A stretch of 34,716 nt of DNA from Candidatus Chloroheliales bacterium. Its GTDB lineage: Bacteria > Chloroflexota > Chloroflexia > QHBQ01. Shown one piece after another: positions 8,811-15,069 of this stretch. Location of the stretch: contig QHBQ01000453.1 in assembly GCA_003243865.1 (NCBI GenBank), positions 1-34,716 of the forward strand, in the 5' to 3' direction. Each line of letters begins with the position of its first letter. Position 1 is the stretch's first letter. The position numbers and the translations under genes are program-made. The notes below the pieces were generated by a model. It saw only the letters and a list, made by a program, of their open reading frames with translations, did no database searches and had not been told where the DNA came from.

Positions 8811-9815
8811 TCATCTCCCCACATCGCGCAGGTTGGGTAGGCCATCAGTGGTGTAGATATGCTGCCCACCTGCCTGCTCGGCCAGGCGGAAGATTATGCG
8901 AGCGCCTTGTTCGCCGAAGCGGTCCGCGAGACGCTCAAGGTCGAAATTGCTAGCTACGATGGTCGGCAGCGCGTGTGCGTGACGCACTGAGATAAGTTCA
9001 CCAAGCTTGTCCGACGACCAGTCGGTACGTCGCTCTATGCCGAGGTCGTCGAGCGCGAGCAGCCGCACGCTGCGCAGCGGAGCGAGTATCTCCTCTTCGC
9101 TGCGGTCGTGCTGGTAAGCGTCCTTGAGGTTGCTGAGTAGCTCGGGGGTGAATACGTAGCGCACCGCCCAGCCTGGCTCGCCTGAGCGGGCGCGCAGCAT
9201 TCCTACCACCAGGCCCGTCTTGCCGGTACCTGTTGGCCCAGTAATGACACAGCCCTGCTCCGGCTGAGTAAGCCACTGCTGCACTCCAAGCCATACGTCG
9301 CTGGCCCGCGATACCGGCGAACTGGTGAGCGTGTAGTCGCGCCATCTGACCGGCAGACCGGTCTGCCCCCAGGCTACGGCCCGCTCGTCTAGGTACTCGG
9401 CTTCTCGCTTCTTCAGGTCATCCCGTTCGCGGGCCACGCCCGCCGCGCAGCCGCAATAACGCGCTTCCAGCCTGTCCGTCTCTAGCCGTGAGACAAGGCC
9501 GTCGTCCCAGCACGCCTCACACTTGCCGCCCGACTGGCGGAACTGGGCCAGCCGCTCCGCGCGTAGAGTCGCCAGCGCTGTCAGCTTCTCCTGGAGGTAG
9601 GTCGGCAGCGGCGATGCCGCGCCGGTAGAGGTGGTTGAGGCCACCGCCCCCTGCAGGCCGAGACGACGGTGGTATGCCTCCACCGCCAGTGGGTCGCGTT
9701 GCGCAGTTAGCAGTCCTGCCGCTTCCAGTTCCCGCCTCTTGCGCTCTATGATATCCAGCGCCGTTGCCACCGCAGTATTGGGCAGCCGCTCCTGGCCGGT
9801 CGCGTCCGTTGCCAT
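8811..9815 (-). CDS. DnaC/IstB-type AAA+ ATPase (helicase-loader-like)
   Basis: A GTG at 9839 would give 342 residues. I prefer ATG 9815 (334 residues, starting MATDATGQ) because AGAGGGG precedes it by 6 bases. Numbering from the GTG: a CxxC/CxC pair (C107, C110, C129, C131) as in DnaC/DnaI-like loaders, Walker A GPTGTGKT at 201-208, Walker B LLALDDLG at 260-267, and a sensor-like IVASNFD at 294-300. The N-terminal 90 residues are helical and rich in Arg, Glu and Ala. In plasmids and phages such ATPases load the replicative helicase; IstB of IS21 is a relative, but no IstA is present. The gene upstream (9517-10704) looks like its initiator partner. Confidence 0.85.
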   Translation of the reverse strand: MATDATGQERLPNTAVATALDIIERKRRELEAAGLLTAQRDPLAVEAYHRRLGLQGAVASTTSTGAASPLPTYLQEKLTALATLRAERLAQFRQSGGKCEACWDDGLVSRLETDRLEARYCGCAAGVARERDDLKKREAEYLDERAVAWGQTGLPVRWRDYTLTSSPVSRASDVWLGVQQWLTQPEQGCVITGPTGTGKTGLVVGMLRARSGEPGWAVRYVFTPELLSNLKDAYQHDRSEEEILAPLRSVRLLALDDLGIERRTDWSSDKLGELISVRHAHALPTIVASNFDLERLADRFGEQGARIIFRLAEQAGGQHIYTTDGLPNLRDVGR

Positions 9816-10704
9816 TGTGTGCCCCTCTTTCGCGCACACCCTCGCGGGCGATGCGCTGTAGCGTCGTGTTCATAGCACCCATCTGTGGGTGCCGATGTTC
9901 TTCTTCAAGCACCCCTCCCGCCCATTCGAGCAGCCGGGCGTATGCCCAGGTTGGGTACGCGACCCTCTTCCAGCGCCCAAACGTCGGGTCCCAGCGAACC
10001 GGGTCGAAGTCGGTGCCGTATAGCTGACGAAGAGGCTGCACGACTGAGCGCTCGAACTCTAGGTTGGAGTGGTCTTCCGCTTCTGGTAGGGGGAGTTCAT
10101 CAATAACCAAAGCTACGCACTCCTCCGCTGGTGGGCTGGCCTGCCGGCCTGCCTGTGTATTATTCGGATCTGTTTTCTTAATAATGTATTCTTCGGGTGA
10201 ACTGGGGTTCACTATCCCAGTGAGCTGCGGCTCACTACCCCTAGTGAACAGTGGCTCACTACCCCCTTCGTTGGGTAGTGAATTGTGGCTCACTACCACA
10301 TCTGTTTGTGATACTGGTCGCCACATCTTGCTAGCCTCGAGGTAAGGCAGCAACCATGCGGGGGGCTCGATGGCAACATAGTAGCTGTTAGCGCTGCTAT
10401 TGCGTTTTTCACCCTTCTCGGGTGTACCCTCACTGTCAATCTCGATAAGCTGACGCTTCGCCAACTCGGGTATTACTTCTTTGGCATAGCGCACACTGAC
10501 GCCGGCTTCCTCGGCGATGGTTGGGAACGACAGGTGCACGAAATCGTTGGTGAAGAGGTGCATATGTAGTATTTCAAGCACATCGCGTTCGCCACGCTCA
10601 AGACGCCGGTCCCTCGGCCACAGCCCTTGTAGAATGATCCAGTTAGGTATCATCGTTGTGTGATGTCGTTGCTTTGACTTGACGCTTATCCCTGTTGCTG
10701 CCAT
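9517..10704 (-). CDS. Winged-helix replication-initiator-like protein
   Basis: Open frame of 395 codons from ATG 10704 (AGGGGGAAGCG upstream), 9 bases after the previous gene. Residues about 15-100 form a winged-helix region (RGERDVLEILHMHL, then FPTIAEEAGVSVRYAKEVI and LAKRQLIEID), as in plasmid/phage initiators and DnaD-like proteins. The middle is a polar linker, followed by a conserved-looking block (RQLYGTDFDPVRWDPTFGRW). From about residue 296 the frame overlaps the ATPase gene by 299 bases, and its Gly/Pro/Arg-rich composition there looks like an out-of-frame reading. The functional protein probably ends near 9840, or the gene has lost its stop by a small indel. The replication role is inferred from the pairing with the ATPase. 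Confidence 0.7.
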   Translation of the reverse strand: MAATGISVKSKQRHHTTMIPNWIILQGLWPRDRRLERGERDVLEILHMHLFTNDFVHLSFPTIAEEAGVSVRYAKEVIPELAKRQLIEIDSEGTPEKGEKRNSSANSYYVAIEPPAWLLPYLEASKMWRPVSQTDVVVSHNSLPNEGGSEPLFTRGSEPQLTGIVNPSSPEEYIIKKTDPNNTQAGRQASPPAEECVALVIDELPLPEAEDHSNLEFERSVVQPLRQLYGTDFDPVRWDPTFGRWKRVAYPTWAYARLLEWAGGVLEEEHRHPQMGAMNTTLQRIAREGVRERGAHNGNGRDRPGAAAQYCGGNGAGYHRAQEAGTGSGRTANCATRPTGGGGIPPSSRPAGGGGLNHLYRRGIAAADLPPGEADSAGDSTRGAAGPVPPVGRQV

Positions 10705-10713
10705 CGCTTCCCC

Positions 10714-11133
10714 CTATTCGCTACTAGCGCAGCCGTTGCACTGCCTCGCCACTTCCAACGTTCCTTCATCCTGCGCAAACTCCCCGACTGGCAGCTTACG
10801 TTTGCACCCCTCGCACTGTAGATGCGTTGCCCAGATCAATCGTCCCACGTTTATCATCACCTTCGGCTCGCGGCTCGATCTCCACCCCGCAGGCCGCAGC
10901 GAGCGAGCCATGCCGGGCTCACGCACGACGCGACCCTCGCCAATCAGCCGCACGATGTGGTACTCGACCACTGAGGGCGAGGAGATGCTCAGGTCGGCCT
11001 GTATCTCGCGCACTGTCGCCGGGCGACCCGCTTCGCATGCGCGAACGATGCAGCCATAGATATGCTCGGTGCGCGGGCGGGCCTCGTCGCGGCCCCGTTT
11101 GGACGCCAGCAGGGTGGGTAGGGTGGGGGTCAC
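10714..11133 (-). CDS. LexA-like winged-helix protein with C-terminal zinc finger
   Basis: 139 residues from GTG 11133, which overlaps the upstream stop as GTGA, indicating translational coupling. Residues about 22-85 resemble the LexA/MarR-type winged helix (ATVREIQADLSISSPSVVEY, then GEGRVVREPG). Residues 107-135 carry CEGC and CNGC, a likely zinc knuckle. There is no LexA protease domain, so this is a stand-alone DNA-binding protein, probably a regulator or replication accessory of the mobile region. Confidence 0.75.
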   Translation of the reverse strand: MTPTLPTLLASKRGRDEARPRTEHIYGCIVRACEAGRPATVREIQADLSISSPSVVEYHIVRLIGEGRVVREPGMARSLRPAGWRSSREPKVMINVGRLIWATHLQCEGCKRKLPVGEFAQDEGTLEVARQCNGCASSE

Positions 11134-11606
11134 GCAGTCACCCCCGCCACGCCGTCTTCCTGTAGCCTCAACGCCTCATCCCGAGGCAGCGCTGTCTTGC
11201 TGAACGCCTGCTCTTCGCCGTGCCAGCAGGAGCGCCAGCGGTGCTCAAGGCGTAGGTCCGGCACGAACTCATGAGTGCCAATCCGCCGTTGGGGGCGACT
11301 ACCTGCTTCGCCGTAGCCGCTGCCATCCAGCCGCTCGATGACCAGGTTCCGCCAGACGCGGTACTGGGCTAGGCACAGATACTTGGTGTTATACAACTCC
11401 CGCACTGCCTTCAGCGCTACCTCCTCCGTCGCGCAGCGGTCAGCCTCCTCGATCATGCCCGACTCGATGTCAACATCCACTCGCACCCCGGCAATGGCAT
11501 GTGTTCGGCTGCCACCAACTTGGCGGAGCTTGCCTACTTCCTGGTCAGGGAGCCAGCGTTGCACTGCGGACTCAAGGTACCCGGCATATATGTCGCTATC
11601 TAGCAT
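11130..11606 (-). CDS. Hypothetical protein in the replication-type operon
   Basis: 158 residues from ATG 11606, preceded by GAGGGGAGAAACC. No recognised family. It is soluble and mixed-charge, with one helical stretch (AVQRWLPDQEVGKLRQV) and an acidic strand (VRVDVDIESGMIEEAD). The last codons overlap the next gene by 4 bases, so it is co-translated. Position in the operon suggests a DNA-metabolism accessory role, but nothing in the sequence proves it. Confidence 0.6.
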   Translation of the reverse strand: MLDSDIYAGYLESAVQRWLPDQEVGKLRQVGGSRTHAIAGVRVDVDIESGMIEEADRCATEEVALKAVRELYNTKYLCLAQYRVWRNLVIERLDGSGYGEAGSRPQRRIGTHEFVPDLRLEHRWRSCWHGEEQAFSKTALPRDEALRLQEDGVAGVTA

Positions 11607-11696
11607 GGTTTCTCCCCTCTAAGCTGGTGCTTCAGTGCTGGGCAGCAGCGTCATCGTCGTGGTTTATGCGGTGGCGGCTCGGCTAAGACTGCTTCC

Positions 11697-11846
11697 TCAC
11701 CCTCCTTGCGGTTCCTTAGTTATTGGTTGGCGATAGGCGACTATCAGCGCGCCCAGGCGCAACCTGTCGCCGCGAGAGAGATGCCCTCGACAGGACGCGA
11801 ATCCCGCGGCTTTAGGTTTGCGGCGGCCAAAGGTGTTGCACTTCAT
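11697..11846 (-). CDS. Small basic hypothetical protein
   Basis: 49 residues from ATG 11846 (MKCNTFGRRKPKAAG...), overlapping the previous stop as ATGA. Strongly basic with two Cys. The coupling and the strand support expression; function unknown. An AAGGAGGG motif lies at its 3' end, but no plausible ORF follows before 11606. Confidence 0.4.
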   Translation of the reverse strand: MKCNTFGRRKPKAAGFASCRGHLSRGDRLRLGALIVAYRQPITKEPQGG

Positions 11847-12076
11847 CTGTTCATTACCTCCATAGCCTTCAGTTTTTGTCGTCCGCACCGGCGGCACCAT
11901 TGGAACCAGGACATCCTGACGCTTTCATAATCCTGCCACTCATGTTGACAGCCGCTTGCTACCTTCTCGTTCCACTGCCGAGCCTCGGCCAGCAACACCC
12001 CCTGCGTGCCCGGAATACCTCGCCGCACTCCTGTATGTAGATGGGAAGCAGGTAGTCGGATAGCATCCGCAATCAT
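11843..12076 (-). CDS. Small zinc-ribbon-like protein
   Basis: 77 codons from ATG 12076. Coding character is strong in the second half (CQHEWQDYESVRMSWFQWCR followed by RCGRQK), which has a Cys-His/Cys-Cys pattern like small phage or plasmid zinc ribbons. Base usage suggests that translation may begin later, near a GTG at about residue 17. It overlaps the end of the preceding ORF in another frame and is coupled by ATGA to the next. Confidence 0.5.
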   Translation of the reverse strand: MIADAIRLPASHLHTGVRRGIPGTQGVLLAEARQWNEKVASGCQHEWQDYESVRMSWFQWCRRCGRQKLKAMEVMNR

Positions 12077-12313
12077 GGCTGATCAGGTGGGTTTGGTGCA
12101 GCCGCTCCGCCACCGGGAAGGTGCGCAAGGTGCGGTGGAGGTACTCTCCGCCGCGAACCGATAGCCGCGCGTCGCCCCAGGCCCACACATCGTAGGCTAG
12201 GCCAAAGCCACCATCTCGGGCCATGACTTCGGCATAAACCCCGGTAGCTCCGACAGCCATTCGACCTCGTCGCGGTTGTTTAGCGTTATCTGTAGCATCA
12301 TCTGTATTATCAT
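11940..12313 (-). pseudogene. Small operon gene split by a 5-bp tandem duplication
   Basis: ATG 12313 overlaps the upstream stop (ATGA) and opens LQITLNNRDEVEWLSELPGF, ending at TAG 12199-12197 after 38 codons. The other frame continues directly with AYDVWAWGDARLSVRGGEYL and on to 11940. At the joint the minus strand reads GCCTAGCCTAC, a tandem copy of GCCTA. Removing one copy fuses the two halves into a single ORF of about 120 codons. Function unknown. Either half could still be made alone, but a recent frameshift is the simplest reading. Confidence 0.6.
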
Positions 12314-12558
12314 CGTCCTAGCCATCCTTCATCCGTCCGCTCTTCGTCAAGTTGCCCATAGGTTGCGCCCCGTTGCTTTTTCCTGATCCGCATCCGCTTG
12401 ACCATTAGCCTGCGGATGTGGTTCTCTTCCGTCACCTTGCTAACTGTGCTGAGGGCCTCATCGCGCTCATGAGTCAGCCGCTCATTCTCCACTATCAACT
12501 CGCCGACCCGCACGGCAAGCTGATCGTTCGTTGTCTCACTGATGCCCTGTACGATCAT
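12310..12558 (-). CDS. Small coiled-coil hypothetical protein
   Basis: 82 residues. ATG 12558 overlaps the previous stop (ATGA), and its own stop overlaps the next ATG the same way. Residues about 10-45 have a heptad-like pattern (LAVRVGELIVENERLTHERD) followed by a Lys/Arg-rich stretch (VKRMRIRKKQRG). It probably forms a dimeric, nucleic-acid-binding small protein. No family recognised. Confidence 0.6.
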   Translation of the reverse strand: MIVQGISETTNDQLAVRVGELIVENERLTHERDEALSTVSKVTEENHIRRLMVKRMRIRKKQRGATYGQLDEERTDEGWLGR

Positions 12559-13282
12559 CTTCCAAAGCTCCCCACCTCGCGCTGGTGTGGCTCGCGGTAG
12601 GCGATACCTAGCGCAGCGAAGATTGACTCTTCAGTGTCGCCCGCAACCCACTCGCCTCGTTGGTTGAACAACCCCTCGCCGTTGGCGTGGAGCTTCCAGC
12701 CGCGTCGCCTCGCGGTGGTAGTCAAGAGAATATCGCGCTCCTTCGAGCCGGTGCGGATGAGCAGCGTGGTCGCCCACATCTCCTGGTGCAGACGTAGATG
12801 TCAACACCCAAGCTGTCGAGGTCTTGATGGTCTGGATTGGCGATGACCAAGCGCTTGTGCTTCGGGCCGCAGACCACCCGCCCGCACATGTCCTGCCATA
12901 TGCTGATATTGAGGCTGCTGATCAGTAGCGCGGTTATCGCCTCATCGAGCAGGGTGCAGTTGTCAATTGGCTGGCCAAGCGGATCGGTCGGCTATCCCGG
13001 CTTTGCAGCGATTGCCACCAGGTCAACGTCATGCACGCTATCCCACCCCCGTCTTAGGCTGCCTGCGATCTCAAGACGCTCACAGTAGGGCTGGAACAGC
13101 GCGACCATCCGCGCGGTGGCGCGCCGCGCGTAGCTAGCAGGGCATCTCCTCCGTTCCGCTGCAGCATCGCCTTGGTACTGAGTGCCGCGCGTGGCGTAAT
13201 TCATCGTCAGGTGGTCGGGCGCTATTCCCCGCTGGCCGTCATCAGGTTCGAGCAAACCGACCATCGTTCCATTTGCCGTCAC
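12555..13282 (-). pseudogene. Family X DNA polymerase / nucleotidyltransferase, broken
   Basis: Three colinear pieces resemble an X-family polymerase without the PHP domain. Piece 1 (GTG 13282, after AGGAGG) has the nucleotidyltransferase signature EIAGSLRRGWDSVHDVDLV, with GS and DxD. Piece 2 continues in the same frame after an in-frame TAG following AAKPG (TDPLGQPIDNCTLLDEAI..., KRLVIANPDHQDLDSLGVDI). A 1-base shift near 12785 then leads to piece 3 (TLLIRTGSKERDILLTTTA, GLFNQRGEWVAGDTEESIFA), which matches the C-terminal thumb. One nonsense and one frameshift inactivate it. The family fills short gaps in repair; here it probably served the mobile element. Confidence 0.75.
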
Positions 13283-13356
13283 CGCCACCTCCTATCGTGC
13301 AGCCGCACCAGCTGCAGCCAGCGCAGCCATGCCCTCACCGACCTGTATCCCATCAT
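13279..13356 (-). CDS. Very short ORF coupled to the polymerase pseudogene
   Basis: 25 codons from ATG 13356, preceded by GAGGAGGGGAGCGGCG, a strong ribosome-binding site. Its TGA overlaps the GTG start of the polymerase gene (GTGA). The peptide is basic and Trp-rich. It may be a leader peptide that delivers ribosomes to the next gene. Longer forms with TTG starts are less likely. Confidence 0.4.
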   Translation of the reverse strand: MMGYRSVRAWLRWLQLVRLHDRRWR

Positions 13357-13433
13357 CGCCGCTCCCCTCCTCAGCCTTGAAGACCCCCTGGGCGGTGGCG
13401 TAGTATCAGTTGGTGCTTGCCCGCAGACTGCAT

Positions 13434-13680
13434 GGAGCTGCAAGTAGGCCAACAGGCAAGCGGCGCTAATCAATTGACGCTGCTGCGGATACCCCTGGCT
13501 TTAGGCGGGGGTCTATTACCTGGCGCCTCTCTCTAAGACAAGGTTCGGGCTTCGCCCACTGGTCATGACAGTGAGGAGACCCGCTTTGAAATAATCTCAG
13601 CGATGAGGGGGAGAGGCGATCTGCTACCCTCGCTCACTCTACCATCACTCCGTTCACGGCTTCCGTTGGCCACACCGCTG
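13434..13680 (-). ncRNA. Long structured 5' leader of the minus-strand operon (hypothetical)
   Basis: From the predicted start of transcription (about 13681) to the first credible ORF lie roughly 250 bases without a convincing gene. Several hairpins are visible: the interrupted palindrome CACTGTCATGACCAGTG (around 13557-13573), GGGCGAAGCCC, and a 10-bp imperfect stem ACCCC...GGGGT around 13489-13510. It may be an untranslated regulatory leader. I recognise no known riboswitch. Confidence 0.25.
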
Positions 13681-13687
13681 TTTCCTT

Positions 13688-13716
13688 ATTATATGATATT
13701 TATTCATAAATTGCAA
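13688..13716 (-). promoter_or_regulatory. Promoter of the minus-strand replication-type operon
   Basis: Minus strand: -35 TTGCAA (13716-13711), 17-base spacer, -10 TATAAT (13693-13688), in a very AT-rich stretch. Transcription would start near 13681 and could cover all minus-strand genes down to 8385. Confidence 0.75.
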
Positions 13717-13724
13717 GGGTTTAG

Positions 13725-13742
13725 GAGATATATTAATGTCTC
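13725..13742. promoter_or_regulatory. Candidate operator between divergent promoters
   Basis: GAGATATATTAATGTCTC is an imperfect 18-bp palindrome (GAGA...TCTC arms, AT-rich centre). It lies just upstream of the minus promoter -35 and about 25 bases from the plus promoter. Its position suits control of both promoters by the XRE repressor encoded at 13848; inferred only. Confidence 0.35.
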
Positions 13743-13767
13743 ATCTTTCGTGTGCTCTTATTGGATA

Positions 13768-13796
13768 TAGACATATTTCGTAAACTAAGGTATAAT
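13768..13796 (+). promoter_or_regulatory. Promoter of the XRE regulator gene
   Basis: -35 TAGACA (13768-13773), exactly 17 bases, -10 TATAAT (13791-13796). The transcript would start near 13803 and give a 45-base leader before ATG 13848. Confidence 0.75.
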
Positions 13797-13847
13797 ATGT
13801 GAGGTGATCGGGAAGTGCGATGCGGAAAAAGAGGAGAGTATACAGTG

Positions 13848-14285
13848 ATGCGGGAAACCTTTGCCGAAGCAGTAAAAGATGCTAGGGAAGCGTTGAACAT
13901 GACCCAGGAGACGTTGGCTAGGGCGATCGGCCTTGACCAGAGTATGGTGTCGCTGCTCGAGCGCAACCGCCTCGCCAGCATCCCTGACCCGTCCACCCTC
14001 GACAAGCTAGCCCGGGCGCTGGGTCTGACCGCGCCTCATCTGCTGCGAGCCGCGGGCTATAGTCTTACCGATGAGGATACCTACGCCGATTGGCTGGCCG
14101 ACTTCAACCTCGCCGAGTATCTACGCGCTCGGGGGGTGCGAAATGCAGAGCATCTAAGTGAGACGCTTGAGGATATAATCAACGGTCAGCTCAGGAGGGA
14201 GGGGCAGATGAGAGCTAAGGATCCTTACGCCCACGAGGTGGCCCGCCAAGGTAGCGGCGCGGTGGAGCGTAATCGTCGGCCTTAA
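13848..14285 (+). CDS. XRE/Cro-CI-type HTH transcriptional regulator
   Basis: 145 residues from ATG 13848, chosen because GAGGAG precedes it; an upstream GTG at 13815 would add 11 residues but lacks a ribosome-binding site. Residues about 5-65 are a classic XRE domain (ALNMTQETLARAIGLDQSMV, SLLERNR, then LDKLARALGLTAPHLLRAAG). The C-terminal part is acidic then basic, without peptidase motifs. It is divergent from the 13.7-8.4 kb operon across back-to-back promoters, as in phage and ICE repressor/early-operon switches, so I infer a repressor of that operon and probably of itself. Its last 71 bases overlap the convergent gene at 14215-14499. Confidence 0.9.
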   Translation: MRETFAEAVKDAREALNMTQETLARAIGLDQSMVSLLERNRLASIPDPSTLDKLARALGLTAPHLLRAAGYSLTDEDTYADWLADFNLAEYLRARGVRNAEHLSETLEDIINGQLRREGQMRAKDPYAHEVARQGSGAVERNRRP

Positions 14286-14499
14286 CTGACCAGTGGCGGG
14301 GTCTCTGCTGCCCGGCTGACGCGAGTTCAGCGCGCAGTTCGCGCTTTGCTGCGTCGAATGCAGCGGTCAGATATGTGTCACCGTCACTACCTCGGGCAAT
14401 GACTGCCATTAGCCCTACTTTGATCGCTTCGATGTCGCGCCTATCAACTACAATGGGCATCATGTTTGTCTCGTCGCGGTCCTCCATAGCCGTGGTCAT
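14215..14499 (-). CDS. Small hypothetical protein, convergent with the XRE gene
   Basis: 94 residues from ATG 14499 (GAGAGG directly upstream); ATGs at residues 5, 13 and 14 are alternatives. Coding character is best over the middle (VVDRRDIEAIKVGLMAVIAR, AAFDAAKRELRAEL), which predicts two helices. A good promoter lies upstream at 14538-14566. It overlaps the 3' end of the XRE gene by 71 bases on the opposite strand, so the two transcripts could interfere with each other. Family unknown. Confidence 0.55.
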   Translation of the reverse strand: MTTAMEDRDETNMMPIVVDRRDIEAIKVGLMAVIARGSDGDTYLTAAFDAAKRELRAELASAGQQRPRHWSVKADDYAPPRRYLGGPPRGRKDP

Positions 14500-14537
14500 C
14501 CTCTCGACATATTAGAACATACGTGCGAATACACAAG

Positions 14538-14566
14538 ATTATAACCTATATCATGCGAGTTCGCAA
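14538..14566 (-). promoter_or_regulatory. Promoter for the 14215-14499 gene
   Basis: Minus strand -35 TTGCGA (14566-14561), 17-base spacer, -10 TATAAT (14543-14538). The start of transcription is predicted near 14531, about 30 bases before ATG 14499. Confidence 0.65.
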
Positions 14567-14726
14567 GGAGCGAGGAAGACGGTTTAACGTTCATCTATTA
14601 GCACGGGTGTTCAGCTATGTCGAGTTGTCTCACTCAGCGGGCGCAAGAGGAACACGCCTGTTGACGTACTTGGAGGCGGCGTCTCCTCCTCCGCCTGAAA
14701 GCGCGGGTATTCACGCCGATGTTTTC

Positions 14727-14996
14727 ATGAAGACCGACATGGAGAGGGCGCAAGAGGACAACAACCTCAGCTTCGCCGCGCTACTACGGGGCTACGCATG
14801 GAGGGCAGGGATGACTGTTGAGCAGCTCTCGGAGATAGCCGATACCCCCTTTGACACTGTGCGCAACTGGGTGCAGGGTAAGGCGCGGCCCCGCACCTGG
14901 CAGGATGTAGTGAGGCTCGCCCGCGCTCTGGTACTCACTGCAGGTTCCCTGGCTGCCGCGCTCCGCCAATCGCCGAGCAGTTCCTCATTGGGATAG
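14727..14996 (+). CDS. HTH-domain protein, probably the N-terminal part of a sensor gene
   Basis: The frame is open from a GTG at 14523, but the first 68 codons overlap the promoter at 14538-14566 and look non-coding. I take ATG 14727 (89 residues); no strong ribosome-binding site is visible. Residues about 11-75 are an XRE-like HTH (SFAALLRGYAWRAGMTVEQL, then DTPFDTVRNWVQGKARPRTW and VVRLARALVL). It stops at TAG 14994-14996, and the very next codon opens the transmembrane propeller ORF in the same frame. The stop falls inside the loop of a 30-bp inverted repeat. I infer that HTH and propeller were one gene. Confidence 0.55.
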   Translation: MKTDMERAQEDNNLSFAALLRGYAWRAGMTVEQLSEIADTPFDTVRNWVQGKARPRTWQDVVRLARALVLTAGSLAAALRQSPSSSSLG

Positions 14997-15069
14997 GTGC
15001 GCAGCAGATCGATGAGTCGAGGGTGGCGGACGGAGCGAAGCAGCCAGGGAACCTGCAGTGAGTACCAGA
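14927..15069. repeat. Perfect 30-bp inverted repeat (arms 14927-14956 and 15040-15069)
   Basis: The left arm starts TCTGGTACTCACTGCAGG and ends TTCCCTGGCTGC; the right arm is its exact reverse complement. The 83-base spacer continues the symmetry imperfectly (CGCTCCG on both sides). It spans the end of the HTH ORF and the start of the propeller ORF. It may be a small inverted duplication, an insertion footprint, or a strong RNA hairpin. Confidence 0.85.

Noticed and set aside
13489..13512. ACCCC...GGGGT stem as a right end of another IS605-type element
   Set aside because: The stem is imperfect, and no tnpB tail or scaffold motif is found beside it. It is kept only as a hairpin in the operon leader.
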